From: Alphaproteobacteria bacterium
GTDB lineage: Bacteria; Pseudomonadota; Alphaproteobacteria; Sphingomonadales; Kordiimonadaceae
Direction of reading: 5' to 3'
Assembly: GCA_021774735.1 (NCBI GenBank)
Contig: JAJFIS010000019.1
Span: 186,001 to 250,000 of the forward strand
DNA length: 64,000 nucleotides
The notes beneath the pieces are model-generated. The model was given only the letters and a program-made list of their open reading frames with translations. It made no database searches and had not been told where the DNA came from. Position numbers and translations under genes: made by a program. Of the stretch, positions 16,936 through 26,082 are shown one piece after another. The stretch's first letter is position 1; each line of letters opens with the position of its first letter.

Positions 16936-17958
16936 ATGGGCCGGGAAATTTGGTTGTGGATCAAGGAAAAACTTGGGCTGTTGCTGTCGTGGATAGGGCA
17001 AAAGGTAGCTTGGCTTTTTAAGCGTCTATGGGAATGGCTGCGTGATTTGTCTGGTGCTACATGGCGAAAGGTGGCGTGGATAACGCCGCTCGCCTTTATG
17101 GTTTATATTCTTATTGGCATGGCGGTGGTTTACCGTATTGATGACACACCCCTTCCAACCAGCTCTGTTGCAGAGGGTGAAAGCCATTTGGTCGCCGTGA
17201 TGGTTACCCTTATTAACAGGGAGGCGCTTGAGAATAGCTGGACCCCTAATGACCCAGTGTTTTTACCCGGCTGGTGGCTGGATAATACCCCATCCTTTCA
17301 ACGCGGCATCATTGGCGCGCTTTCCCGCACATCATTAGAGTTGCGTGATCAAATTGGTCGCACTCGTGGCTCTAGCGCTGTAGACGCTGATTTGAATTTG
17401 GCGGCTGGGCAATTGGCGATCGAGCCTAATCGCTGGTATATGGATTTCTCAACATCAATTTTACCCACCAACACCAGCGATTATTTTTACCGCGAAGCCG
17501 CTAAAAGCCTGGCGCGTTATAATGGAAGGTTAGGCAAAGGTGAGGCTGTGTTTGAGCGCCGTTCCGATAATTTGCTCGAGACTTTAAACCGAATCGCCTT
17601 GGACATTGGTAGCAACTCAGCCGCTTTGGAGCAATATATTGACGAGCATAGTGGTGGCTTTGCCCCTGACCTTGGTGCTGATGATCTGTTTTATGAGGTC
17701 AAAGGTCAAGTATTTGCCTATAGTATGGTTCTGCGCGCGCTTAGGGCAGATTTTGCTGAAGTAATTGAGGCCAAGCAGCTTGATAATTTGTTCGATAATA
17801 TGATTGCGTCGATAGATTCAGCGGCTAAATTAAATCCGGTGATTATTGTGAATGGAAAATTTGGCGGCATGATACCTAATCACCTTTCCGAACAAGGTTT
17901 ATATGTTCAGCGATCACGGGCGCAGATGCGGGAAGTGACCAATATTTTGTTAAAATGA
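16936..17958 (+). CDS. DUF2333 family membrane protein
   Basis: Single-pass membrane protein of 340 residues found mainly in proteobacteria. A Trp-rich, basic N-terminus (1-45) is followed by one transmembrane segment (about 52-72) and a large, probably periplasmic domain. The domain carries the family pattern WTPNDPxFxPGWWLDNTP, FQRGIIGALSR, and a RSDNL segment near residue 212. Function is not known. The ATG is preceded by TAAGGA at good spacing. The neighbouring universal stress gene is on the same strand 71 bases later and may or may not be co-transcribed. Confidence 0.85.
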   Translation: MGREIWLWIKEKLGLLLSWIGQKVAWLFKRLWEWLRDLSGATWRKVAWITPLAFMVYILIGMAVVYRIDDTPLPTSSVAEGESHLVAVMVTLINREALENSWTPNDPVFLPGWWLDNTPSFQRGIIGALSRTSLELRDQIGRTRGSSAVDADLNLAAGQLAIEPNRWYMDFSTSILPTNTSDYFYREAAKSLARYNGRLGKGEAVFERRSDNLLETLNRIALDIGSNSAALEQYIDEHSGGFAPDLGADDLFYEVKGQVFAYSMVLRALRADFAEVIEAKQLDNLFDNMIASIDSAAKLNPVIIVNGKFGGMIPNHLSEQGLYVQRSRAQMREVTNILLK

Positions 17959-18029
17959 CTGGGCTGTCCTTCCTGTGGCTTTAAATAGATCGCTTGCCAA
18001 GGCTGCCAAAGCCTGTCAATTTTAGTGCC

Positions 18030-18548
18030 ATGGAAACTGATTTAGCACCACAGGACGGCGAACACACAATTTTGCCAATGAGGAAACGATCACGCAAAAT
18101 GATGGTCGTGGTTGATGGCTCTCCCGAATGTCGGGTGGCCATTCGCTTTGCTGCAGGTCGCGCGGCTCATATTGAAGGCGGAGGTCTCATTCTATTTCAC
18201 TGCATTCGCCCTGGGGAGTTCCAGCATTGGATGGCGGTGGCAGATAGGATGCGCGAAGAAGCTTATACAGAAGCGCAAGAAATGCTCGATGATGTTACCG
18301 AGCGTGTACAAGCTTATTGTTCCGTAGCCGCCGAGGTGGTGATCGCTGAAGGGGACCCAAAAGTTGAAGTGGTTAATTTTATCGAGCGCCGAGATGATGT
18401 TTTCTCACTTGTTTTAGGGGCGAACTCTGACGGTGACCCGGGTCCACTGGTGGATTACTTTTCAGGCCCGCTCATTAACAATTTAAAGTGCCCATTGGCG
18501 ATCGTGCCCGGGGGCCTCACTTACGCTGAGATCGACGCGCTGGTCTAA
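18030..18548 (+). CDS. Universal stress protein (UspA) family
   Basis: Single-domain UspA protein of about 172 residues. The nucleotide-binding fold begins with MMVVVDGSPECRVAIRFA and ends with LINNLKCPLAIVPGG. The glycine motif before this (GANSDGDPG) deviates from the ATP-binding GxxGx9G(S/T) consensus, so ATP binding is doubtful. The ATG at 18030 was preferred to a TTG at 17994; neither has a strong ribosome site. This USP is the type that alphaproteobacteria often encode near nifU and trpS genes. Its stop overlaps the convergent epimerase-like gene by four bases. Confidence 0.85.
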   Translation: METDLAPQDGEHTILPMRKRSRKMMVVVDGSPECRVAIRFAAGRAAHIEGGGLILFHCIRPGEFQHWMAVADRMREEAYTEAQEMLDDVTERVQAYCSVAAEVVIAEGDPKVEVVNFIERRDDVFSLVLGANSDGDPGPLVDYFSGPLINNLKCPLAIVPGGLTYAEIDALV

Positions 18549-19453
18549 GGCGCTCCTTTGGATCCATATTCTGAAAATATTGCTCGTAAACCAGCTTTAT
18601 AATCTGGGTATAATAGTTTGATGCCCAGCTCTTCTTTCATGCGATCGTTGCGTACTTTTTTATTGTCGCGGTAAAAGCTTTTTGCCATATCGCTTAGGCC
18701 CGCATGGTCAAAATCTATGCCCGGAGGTACGGGTAAACCGACAAGATCAGCTGCAAATTCTGCAACATCTTGCGGCGGCGCATGTTCGTCATCACAGACA
18801 TTATAAAGCCGTGTAGGCCCTGCCATTTTGGCGGCAGAGCTGAGCACAGCTACGATGTCATCCACATGAATGCGACCAAACATTTGCCCGGGCTTTATAA
18901 TGCGCCGCGCTCGGCCAGCATGAAGGGCAGCAATAGAGTTTCGGGAGGGGCCATAAATTCCGGCTAGCCTAAAAATTTGTACACTGGTATTTTGAGTCTC
19001 GAATGCCTCAAGCCATAAATTCTCAGCCCTTAGGCGGTTGACGCTCCTTTCCATGCTTGGGATGCAGGGCGTTTCTTCGTCAACCCAGTTACCACCATGA
19101 TCACCGTAAACGCCGGTTGTGGATAAGTAGCCCACCCAGCGCAGGTCAGGCAGTTTTTGAATGTGGCCCTTTAATTGATTTAGAACGGGGTCTCCAATTC
19201 TGTTTGGCGGGATGGTCATCAGAATATGGGTTACGCCCTCAAAGGCTTCCATGGCAAAAGGAAAAGTCCCATCAAAGGGATAGACGCGGTAATGCAACCT
19301 TTCCAATATGGCTGCTTGCTCAGGCTCTCGGGTGGTTCCTGAAATCTTCCAGCCCTTTTTCTGCAATGCTGCTGTCAAGGCTTGCCCAACATAGCCGAGG
19401 CCAAAACAGAAAATATGCGGCGTTTGTTCACGGGTTTTAGCTGTTGCTTTCAT
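18545..19453 (-). CDS. NAD(P)-dependent epimerase/dehydratase-like SDR (YeeZ-type)
   Basis: Extended short-chain dehydrogenase of 302 residues. The dinucleotide-binding motif is GLGYVGQAL (near residue 20) rather than the classical GxxGxxG, as in YeeZ-type proteins. YLSTTGVYGDHGG carries the strand before the active site, where the usual YxxxK tyrosine is not obvious: the candidate region is SMERSVNRLRAE, with no tyrosine. IFRLAGIYGPSRN and RIHVDDIV follow the family. The missing tyrosine suggests a non-oxidoreductase or altered activity. Substrate unknown. Transcribed alone, convergent with the USP gene. Confidence 0.78.
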   Translation of the reverse strand: MKATAKTREQTPHIFCFGLGYVGQALTAALQKKGWKISGTTREPEQAAILERLHYRVYPFDGTFPFAMEAFEGVTHILMTIPPNRIGDPVLNQLKGHIQKLPDLRWVGYLSTTGVYGDHGGNWVDEETPCIPSMERSVNRLRAENLWLEAFETQNTSVQIFRLAGIYGPSRNSIAALHAGRARRIIKPGQMFGRIHVDDIVAVLSSAAKMAGPTRLYNVCDDEHAPPQDVAEFAADLVGLPVPPGIDFDHAGLSDMAKSFYRDNKKVRNDRMKEELGIKLLYPDYKAGLRAIFSEYGSKGAP

Positions 19454-19549
19454 TGGAGGTCCTAATTTTGTGCCGCATGATTTAAATTTATTTATCCATT
19501 ATATCACTTCGGCCTTGAAATTGCCGCAGCACGGCGGCACCTTGCCGGA

Positions 19550-20404
19550 ATGAAACAGAAAATGCTTATTAGTTTAATTGTTATGTCCTTGAGCACTGTG
19601 GCGCATAGTGCGTCGCAAGACAAGTCACCGGCGAGCCCATTTCTTGTGGATGAAGCTCGCTATCAAAATTGTTTGACCTTTGCTGCTCGCGCGCCTGACC
19701 GGGGCATTGCAATGGCGCTGGAGTGGAAAAGCGCTGGCGGGGGTATTCCTGCCAGGCACTGTGTTGCGGTTGGCCTTTTTACACTAGGGGAATATAGGGA
19801 AGCAGCAGCCCGTTTTGATGCCATTGCTGATGACGCCCGCATGGGGCGCGGTATGCCGTTGTCTGGCAGTAAGCGCATTACAGCTGGCTCGGCACTGGTG
19901 TCTGACTTGTTTTCGCAAGCAGCCAATGCATGGTTGTTGGCAGGTTATTTAACCGAAGCGGAAGAATCTAACAGTAAAGCGGTGGCGCTAGCGCCTAAGG
20001 GTTCTGATCAATATTATGAGCATATTATCGATAGGGCTCGTATTTCTGCGGCGGATGAAGATTATGCTTTGGCGCTTGAGGATTTGCGCTTGGTGCTGAG
20101 TGCCATGCCAGACCGCACAGACATTCAGGTGTTGGCGGCAACGGCCTCCCGGGCGCTTGGGGATGTGACAAGCGCTGCTAATTACTTGGAAAAAGCCTTG
20201 GCGCTTGAGCCGAGCAATCCGGTCGCACTTGTTGCTCGTGGGCGACTGTTTAGGCAAATTGGCTCCCCAAATTTGGCGCGGGCAGACTGGCTTAAGGTGA
20301 TGCTGGAAAATGCCGATACTGATATCGCCGATGAAGCAAGGGCAGCGCTTGAAGCTATGGAAATTGCGTTAATGGCGGATAAAGAGCCTAAAAACCAACC
20401 TTAG
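19550..20404 (+). CDS. Secreted TPR-repeat protein
   Basis: Predicted periplasmic protein of 284 residues. It has an N-terminal signal peptide (hydrophobic 5-19, cleaving after AHSA) and several tetratricopeptide repeats in the second half (for example YALALEDLRLVLSAMPDR and AANYLEKALALEPSNP, near 175-230). Two cysteines (near 40 and 66) could bridge. TPR proteins usually hold partner proteins; none is identified. The 3' end overlaps the convergent Mur ligase gene by 17 bases. A GC-rich inverted repeat (TGCCGC/GCGGCA, 19522-19539) lies directly before the start. Confidence 0.72.
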   Translation: MKQKMLISLIVMSLSTVAHSASQDKSPASPFLVDEARYQNCLTFAARAPDRGIAMALEWKSAGGGIPARHCVAVGLFTLGEYREAAARFDAIADDARMGRGMPLSGSKRITAGSALVSDLFSQAANAWLLAGYLTEAEESNSKAVALAPKGSDQYYEHIIDRARISAADEDYALALEDLRLVLSAMPDRTDIQVLAATASRALGDVTSAANYLEKALALEPSNPVALVARGRLFRQIGSPNLARADWLKVMLENADTDIADEARAALEAMEIALMADKEPKNQP

Positions 20405-22085
20405 CTTCATATAAGTCCGGCAGATTATTTTCAAATAATACAGCGTCTTTTATATCAACATTATCCTGCACCCAGGCTTCAGCCTCGGCTTGGGTATTAA
20501 AGGACATGACCGAAGCATGGCCGTCATTTGTGCGCTGGGCTTCGGCTAAAAATGTTGGGATGCGTTCGGGTGTGACGATCAAAATAATGTCTGCATGTTG
20601 GGTCGCGGCTGCCCCAAGCTTTGCGTGTTCGCGCTCATGTTCGCTGCCAAGCTCGACCATGCCGGGGGTGACCAATATACGCCGTCCGCCGGGCTTTACC
20701 AGCACGTCCAGCACCTGCAGCGCTGCGATAAAGCCTTCTGGGTTGCTGTTATAAGCGTCATTGATAACCGCTGGTTCATGGTTACCAAAGCTGACCTCCG
20801 CCCGGTGGCGAATTTGGCCCATGGTGCGCATGGACCCACGAATAACCGACCAAGGCAGCCCAACCATCCGCGCAGCCATAACGGCGAGCGTAATATTATC
20901 CGCCTGGTGGATGCCATATAGCGGTGCTTTCAGCTCATATGTTTCACCGGCCTCACTTAAGGTAAGCGTTAAGCCTCCTGCGGTCATCTCCACATTGTCG
21001 AGCGTGATGTCTTGTCCCGTTAAGCGGTAGTTGCCCGGTGTTTTGGCTATGCGGTCAGCCAGCAGTTCGGCCTTGATGCCGTTTGTTGATACTGCGACCA
21101 TGCCACTGCGTTTAAAAACTGCTTCCGCAAGCTCAAATTTAGCGCGCGCAACGGTCTCCAGTGATTTAAAGCGTTCATAGTGTGCCGCACCAACTGCGGT
21201 TATAAGGCCATAATCTGGCGGCGCAAGCGCACAAAGGCGCTCGATAGAACCGGGGCCATAAGCGCCCATTTCCACAATGAAATAGGCGTGATCAGCGGTA
21301 AGACTTTCGCGGATAACCCGGGTTATGCCCATATCGGTATTTACACTGCCCGGGGTCGCCAATGTTGGCTTAGCGGCAGATAAGATATGGTTGAGGATAT
21401 GCTTGGTGCTAGTTTTACCAAAAGAACCGGTGATAGCGATAATGGTGGGGTTTAGGGTCGCTAATTTTTTGATAGCTTCTGCGCGAAAGCCAGCTTTGAT
21501 GCGCTCTTCAAAGGGTTCTAATATTTTGTTCGCTAGCGTCAGCAGAAAGGGCAGGGCTTGCACAAATAAAAGCAAAAGACCAATAAAGGTGGGAAGCCGC
21601 CAGTCATAACTTTCTACCGGGCTGGTGAATATATCCCAGCTTAAATCAAGACTAAGCCGTAGACCATTATCGGCCATCATTGCGGTGGTAAGGATGAGCG
21701 CTGTTGCAACCAATGTAAGGGTGATATAAACCCAGAAAATACGGCTCGCCCGCATGGTCATCACCAGCGGTTTCTTACTATTTTGCAGAATGCGCTGGCT
21801 CAGGATTATGCCGTGGATGAAGCCAACGAGCACCAAGGGCACGGATAGGGAAACAAGCTCAGCCATGACCCCTTGTTGTGCTAATATTGCCAGCAAGCCC
21901 GCGAGCAACAACCAAATACTGGTCCGGCGATCTAGTGCCCCTTGGGCCACAGCCCACGCATAAAAGCGGTGGCTGTCATACTCCTCTTGCTGGTAAAACA
22001 TCAGCAGCGCTTTGCCTCGGACAAAGGCAAGTACTAGGGATAAAAGCAGAGTGAGCAATGCGGTTGGCAGGATAAAGGGGATCAT
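20388..22085 (-). CDS. Membrane-fused MurF-like Mur ligase
   Basis: Mur ligase family protein of 565 residues. Unlike soluble MurF (about 450), it carries an N-terminal membrane part of about five hydrophobic segments (about 5-200). The ATP-binding motif ITGSFGKTSTK (near 220), the central domain with EMGAYGPGSIERL, and NDAYNSNPEG (near 450, equivalent to the MurF signature) show a complete amide ligase of the tripeptide/D-Ala-D-Ala adding type. Its start overlaps the stop of an alpha/beta hydrolase gene, and a Ddl gene precedes that, so the operon encodes a dipeptide maker and a dipeptide-adding enzyme away from the usual mur-fts cluster. I infer a dedicated, membrane-located second MurF/Ddl pathway. 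Acceptor unknown. Confidence 0.82.
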   Translation of the reverse strand: MIPFILPTALLTLLLSLVLAFVRGKALLMFYQQEEYDSHRFYAWAVAQGALDRRTSIWLLLAGLLAILAQQGVMAELVSLSVPLVLVGFIHGIILSQRILQNSKKPLVMTMRASRIFWVYITLTLVATALILTTAMMADNGLRLSLDLSWDIFTSPVESYDWRLPTFIGLLLLFVQALPFLLTLANKILEPFEERIKAGFRAEAIKKLATLNPTIIAITGSFGKTSTKHILNHILSAAKPTLATPGSVNTDMGITRVIRESLTADHAYFIVEMGAYGPGSIERLCALAPPDYGLITAVGAAHYERFKSLETVARAKFELAEAVFKRSGMVAVSTNGIKAELLADRIAKTPGNYRLTGQDITLDNVEMTAGGLTLTLSEAGETYELKAPLYGIHQADNITLAVMAARMVGLPWSVIRGSMRTMGQIRHRAEVSFGNHEPAVINDAYNSNPEGFIAALQVLDVLVKPGGRRILVTPGMVELGSEHEREHAKLGAAATQHADIILIVTPERIPTFLAEAQRTNDGHASVMSFNTQAEAEAWVQDNVDIKDAVLFENNLPDLYEAKVGF

Positions 22086-22837
22086 AAGACCTCTTTCAAG
22101 AAAGGTTTTATCTGCGCTTCAAGCTGGTGGGCCCCTCGGCTGAGAATATCCAGATGGCCGAAGCCTTCAAGCTCAACATATTGGCTATTTCTGATCAGGG
22201 CTGCATATTTCTGGCCAATCTCAGGGGGTGTTTCGCTGTCTTCACTACCATAGAGCAATAATGTGGGGCAATTTGTTGCCGCCGCTTCAGCTATGAGGTT
22301 TTCAGTTACAACACTCACAAAAGTATCGCGCATGTCTCCTGCATTACGGTAATCGGCACTGCCAAAGCGATGGGTATAGGCTTGCCTGAAAGAGGTTCTG
22401 AGTATTTTATCCGAAAGTCGTGCCAGACGACCTAATATAATTAAGCTGCTAGCGCGCAGATTCCACATTTGACTGCGATCGCGCTTCAACCCTGCACCAC
22501 CGATCATTATGACCGCGCGCACCAGTGCCGGGTGTCTTGCCGCCATTTGTACCGAGACCCGACAGCCAAAACTGTGACCAATTAAAATCACCGGACCTTT
22601 TAAGGTTAGGTTTTGGCGTTTTAAATGTTTGGCTAGAGCATCGGCATAATCGGCAGTACCTGCGCCTTTATGTAACATCGGCGTTTGGCCAAAGCCCGGC
22701 AGATCAAACAATACATGACGGCCAAAGCGCTTCAACAATTTTGCGAGCGGCACAAGCGCATGGTGGTCTTGGCCCCAACCATGAAGCCAGATAAAAACCG
22801 GCTGCCCGGCGGGGTCTCCTATATCACTTCTATGCAC
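22082..22837 (-). CDS. Alpha/beta hydrolase
   Basis: Alpha/beta-hydrolase fold protein of 251 residues. The oxyanion region is WLHGWGQDHHA (near 20), the nucleophile elbow is GHSFGCR (serine near 89), the acid is probably the aspartate in LLYGSEDSETPP (near 200), and the histidine lies in GFGHLDI (near 228), completing the triad. No signal peptide is seen. The start is a GTG at 22837, eight bases after the ddl stop, and the stop overlaps the MurF-like start, so the three genes are one operon. Substrate is unknown; an ester or amide linked to cell-wall precursors is suggested only by context. Confidence 0.82.
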   Translation of the reverse strand: MHRSDIGDPAGQPVFIWLHGWGQDHHALVPLAKLLKRFGRHVLFDLPGFGQTPMLHKGAGTADYADALAKHLKRQNLTLKGPVILIGHSFGCRVSVQMAARHPALVRAVIMIGGAGLKRDRSQMWNLRASSLIILGRLARLSDKILRTSFRQAYTHRFGSADYRNAGDMRDTFVSVVTENLIAEAAATNCPTLLLYGSEDSETPPEIGQKYAALIRNSQYVELEGFGHLDILSRGAHQLEAQIKPFLKEVL

Positions 22838-22845
22838 GCTTATCC

Positions 22846-24066
22846 TTATCCGGCTTGAAAGATTGTGGCGCCCCCAGCGGCAGCACCGGTGCTGCCAAGG
22901 CGGGCCTTTGACAAGCGAAAGCCTTCGTCAATCATATGGCTAGTGAGCTCAACAAAGCTCATGGGATTGGGCGCATCTTGCCATAAGAAATAAGCAAAAC
23001 TGCCGGGAATGGTGTTGACCTCATTAAACCAGACCTCGCCGCTTTTACTGTCACAGAGGAAATCAATCCGCACGGAGCCAGCAAGCGCTAACATGTCAAA
23101 AATTTTGGCGGCAGTGGTGCGAATGAATGTTTCTTGGGCCACTGTCATGCCATCGGGGTTAATCACTCGGTTGAGGCTTACCATACCTTCGCTGGGGGCA
23201 TCCAACTTGGGGCTGCCAGCTTTGCTACCCGCTAAATATTTGCCTTTAAAGTCCAAAAGGTCTGCCTCGCGCTCTGGCTGTTCAATGGCCGATGTTTCTG
23301 CTTTGCCATCCTCGCCCATGCGGACGGCGATATTATATTCACTTAAATTATCCACAAAAGGTTCAATGATGGCTTGATTATCGAGGCGAAACACAGCCAG
23401 TAATGCGGCGATCATTTCATCCATATCACCCGCTCTAGAAACGCCGACGCTGCTGCCGAGATTCACGGGCTTAACGATATAAGGAAAGCTGGAATTTGGC
23501 ATAGCTTCTTTCAACATCTTAGCCACATTTTTCTCATCCAGAAAAACGCCTTCAATAGGGCGGTCAATGAGCAGGTCATCCAGCACATTAATGTCCGCCG
23601 CCCGGGCAGTTTGCTTGGTGAAAGCTTTGTCCATGGTTACCGCTGCACCCAGCAGTCTGCAGCCAGTGTAGGGAATGCGGGCAAACTCAAGCAAGCCTTG
23701 CAGGGTGCCATCCTCACCGTTGCTGCCATGAATGGCGGGCACCATGATGTCAAAGGGGATAGTGTCTATTTTTTCGCCGAGTAGTTTTTTGCTGCGGCTT
23801 AAAAGCTGTGGTTGGGCCATGTTGACAGCATTTAAGTCTAAATTCACCGCAGTTAGGTCAGCGCTTTGGCCGTTTTCTACCGGATATAAACTGCGTTTTT
23901 TAAGGGCAGAGCCTGTCCACCACTGCCCTAGAGGGTCAATGTAAATCGGCAGGCCAGTGAAACGGTTGCTATCAAGGGCATCAAGAAATTGAAGGCCGGT
24001 TAAAATACTAACGTCATGTTCGACGCTTCGCCCTCCAAAAATAACAGCGACAATTTTCTTGTTCAC
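22846..24066 (-). CDS. ddl: D-alanine--D-alanine ligase
   Basis: ATP-grasp ligase of about 406 residues that joins two D-alanines. The N-terminus has AVIFGGRSVEHDVS, which holds the GG and EHDVS motifs of Ddl, and then HGSNGEDGTLQG, VKPVNLGSSVGVSR, and the C-terminal FNEVNTIPGS metal-binding segment. The omega-loop reads GKY, as in D-Ala-D-Ala ligases, not the histidine form of VanA-type D-Ala-D-Lac ligases. The protein is 40-100 residues longer than common Ddl enzymes, with an expanded middle region. The GTG at 24066 has AGGA six bases upstream; a GTG at 24087 is the alternative start. It is the first gene of the ddl/hydrolase/MurF-like operon. Confidence 0.88.
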   Translation of the reverse strand: MNKKIVAVIFGGRSVEHDVSILTGLQFLDALDSNRFTGLPIYIDPLGQWWTGSALKKRSLYPVENGQSADLTAVNLDLNAVNMAQPQLLSRSKKLLGEKIDTIPFDIMVPAIHGSNGEDGTLQGLLEFARIPYTGCRLLGAAVTMDKAFTKQTARAADINVLDDLLIDRPIEGVFLDEKNVAKMLKEAMPNSSFPYIVKPVNLGSSVGVSRAGDMDEMIAALLAVFRLDNQAIIEPFVDNLSEYNIAVRMGEDGKAETSAIEQPEREADLLDFKGKYLAGSKAGSPKLDAPSEGMVSLNRVINPDGMTVAQETFIRTTAAKIFDMLALAGSVRIDFLCDSKSGEVWFNEVNTIPGSFAYFLWQDAPNPMSFVELTSHMIDEGFRLSKARLGSTGAAAGGATIFQAG

Positions 24067-24306
24067 AGCGGGTCCTAGCCTTATCACCTCAGGGATTATT
24101 GAAAGTATAATGCCCTTGTTTCTTCTGTCTTATCTAAGCTGAGCGGATTGTTAAAGCCCATTTTCATTCTTTTTAGCGCGAAAAGCCACTTAAGCCAATA
24201 AGCATGGCATGATAATGGCAGAAATCACAAAAGCGTGGTTGCCGTGGACAGTTAGCCCCTCGCACCGTAAGCTGGTTCTCAATAGATAGAAAATTGGGAG
24301 AATGAA

Positions 24307-25233
24307 ATGGTATCAACCTTTAAATCTAATAGAAAAGCTACAGCATGCCTAGCTTTAGCCGCAGGCTTGTTCTTTTCATCAAATACATTGCTGCTAGCAC
24401 AAGACGGTGACCGTTTTGCCAAGGTGAAAATAACCACCGAGAAGGTCAGCGATAATCTTTATGTATTATTTGGTGCTGGCGGTAATATCGGTGTCTCGGT
24501 TGGCGAGGATGGTATTTATCTTATCGATGACCAATACGCACCGCTGTCAGGGCGCATTTTAGATGCCCTAAAAATACTAAGTGATCAGTCCTTGCGCTAT
24601 GTTATCAGCACCCACTGGCATGGGGACCATACGGGCGGCAACGAAAACATGGCACAGGCTGGCGGGCAAATCATTGCTCACGACAATGTGCGCATCCGCA
24701 TGAGGGCGGGAAGTTACATCAAGGCATTTGATATGCAAGTTGCTCCCGCAAAGCCAGAAGCTCTTGCTGTAATAACCTATAGTGATGCCATGTCCTTGCA
24801 TTTAAACGGCGAGGAAGCCCGCATAAAGCATGTGGAAAATTCCCATACCGACGGCGACAGCATGGTTTGGTTCAGAGCTAGCAATGTTGTTTATATGGGT
24901 GATACTTTCTTTAACCTGCGTTACCCCTTAATTGACCTTAGCTCAGGTGGCTCGGTGGACGGGGTTATAAATGTGGCGACCGCAACCCTGAGCCAGATTG
25001 ACGATCAAACCATCATCGTTCCGGGTCATGGCCCTGTTACCAACAAAGCTGGCTTAAAGGCATATCGCGATATGCTGGTAACCTTGCAGGAGCGGGTGTC
25101 GGCGCTTAAGACTACTGGAAAAACCAAGGATGCGGTGATTGCTGCCAACCCATCAGTTGACTTTGATGATGTGTGGAGCACCAATGATAGCTGGCGCGAT
25201 CTTTTTATAGGTATTATTTATGATGACGTCTAG
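24307..25233 (+). CDS. Secreted metallo-beta-lactamase-fold hydrolase
   Basis: MBL-fold enzyme of 308 residues with a signal peptide (hydrophobic 11-31, ending in LLAQ). All metal ligands are visible: the THWHGDHTGG motif (near 102), the third histidine in ENSHTDGDS (near 180), the aspartate in YMGDTFF, and the last histidine in PGHGP (near 238). This matches the two-zinc site of the superfamily. The family spans beta-lactamases, SoxH/QuiP-type cyclase-like proteins and quinone-related hydrolases, and this protein looks closest to the latter broad group. It is divergent from the ddl operon and ends before a strong bidirectional terminator. Confidence 0.86.
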   Translation: MVSTFKSNRKATACLALAAGLFFSSNTLLLAQDGDRFAKVKITTEKVSDNLYVLFGAGGNIGVSVGEDGIYLIDDQYAPLSGRILDALKILSDQSLRYVISTHWHGDHTGGNENMAQAGGQIIAHDNVRIRMRAGSYIKAFDMQVAPAKPEALAVITYSDAMSLHLNGEEARIKHVENSHTDGDSMVWFRASNVVYMGDTFFNLRYPLIDLSSGGSVDGVINVATATLSQIDDQTIIVPGHGPVTNKAGLKAYRDMLVTLQERVSALKTTGKTKDAVIAANPSVDFDDVWSTNDSWRDLFIGIIYDDV

Positions 25234-25251
25234 CTGGCGTTAACTTAATGA

Positions 25252-25281
25252 AAAACGGCTTGGAATTTTCCAAGCCGTGTG
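25252..25281. terminator. Bidirectional rho-independent terminator
   Basis: A perfect 11-base inverted repeat (ACGGCTTGGAA at 25255-25265 and its complement at 25268-25278) with a two-base loop lies between the two convergent genes. Reading leftward it is followed by a run of five T, so it ends the DUF4136 transcript well. Rightward the following GTGTGTTT is a poorer T tract. Confidence 0.85.
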
Positions 25282-25304
25282 TGTTTAGCGCATAATGATG
25301 AGGC

Positions 25305-25946
25305 TTATTCTTCTTCAGGCGGCTCGATAACAATTTTCATTGTTTCGCCGTTGCGCCCAGGAAAACCCTCAAACAAAGCTTCCAACATATAGGGCATTAG
25401 TTTGGGCAAATGCTTTTGGCGGCTTTCACTTTCAACAACGCCTTCGAACAACACATCTCCTAAGTTGCCATCTTCACCGTCTGGGTAGCGTAAGCTAACT
25501 TTTAATGTGGCGGTATAAACCGTGGTTGCTCTGACGTTATCGCCCCGGTCATAGAGGAAAGGGTCATAGGCCCACCAATAGGAGCTATGGTGACCATAGC
25601 GACGACCACCATAATGGCCAAAACCAATATTTACTCGGGGGTAACTGGTCAGTTTTTCCCGGCCTTCAGAGATAGCATATTCCATAACGGCGATCAGCTC
25701 TGGAGCTTCGCCGTCAGCGGCGGCATAGCCATAGTGAGATAATTGCCCACCCAACATTTCGGCGTAAGTAGCAAACTCAAGGCTACCGTTCAGCTCAACA
25801 TCTTTGGCAACAATATTAACTAGCGCGCCATTAGCAGGTGGCAAACTGGCATGAAAGCGGGTTACATCGCCTTTAAAGGCAGGGCCTGAGCAAGCAGCTA
25901 TGAGCGCTACTGTCCCGACGAGAAGAAATGTTTTCAGTGCCTGCAT
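25305..25946 (-). CDS. DUF4136-type lipoprotein
   Basis: Predicted membrane-anchored lipoprotein of 213 residues. The signal peptide ends in a lipobox (IAAC) near residue 20. The DUF4136-like beta region includes TRFHASLPP, YGYAAADGEAPELIAVMEYAI and a central Tyr/His/Gly-rich stretch (FGHYGGRRYGHHSSYWWAYDP) that is commonly variable. The ATG at 25946 was chosen because AAGGAG is eight bases upstream; the ATG at 25952 is too close to it. Function unknown, possibly envelope structure. Single gene, convergent with the MBL gene. Confidence 0.78.
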   Translation of the reverse strand: MQALKTFLLVGTVALIAACSGPAFKGDVTRFHASLPPANGALVNIVAKDVELNGSLEFATYAEMLGGQLSHYGYAAADGEAPELIAVMEYAISEGREKLTSYPRVNIGFGHYGGRRYGHHSSYWWAYDPFLYDRGDNVRATTVYTATLKVSLRYPDGEDGNLGDVLFEGVVESESRQKHLPKLMPYMLEALFEGFPGRNGETMKIVIEPPEEE

Positions 25947-26082
25947 AGTCATGTCTCCTTAAATATATTATTGCAGCTTAAGGGGCAGTTTGGCTCAATT
26001 ACAAGCCAAGAAATGTCACTTTATCGTCACAAGACTGAACAGAAGCTGAATGAAGTTTAATCAGGGTTGCTATGGGCTCGCT

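Noticed and set aside
22846-24066. VanA-type D-Ala-D-Lac ligase
   Set aside because: The omega loop has Lys-Tyr as in Ddl, not the histidine form, and no vanH or vanX-like gene is adjacent.
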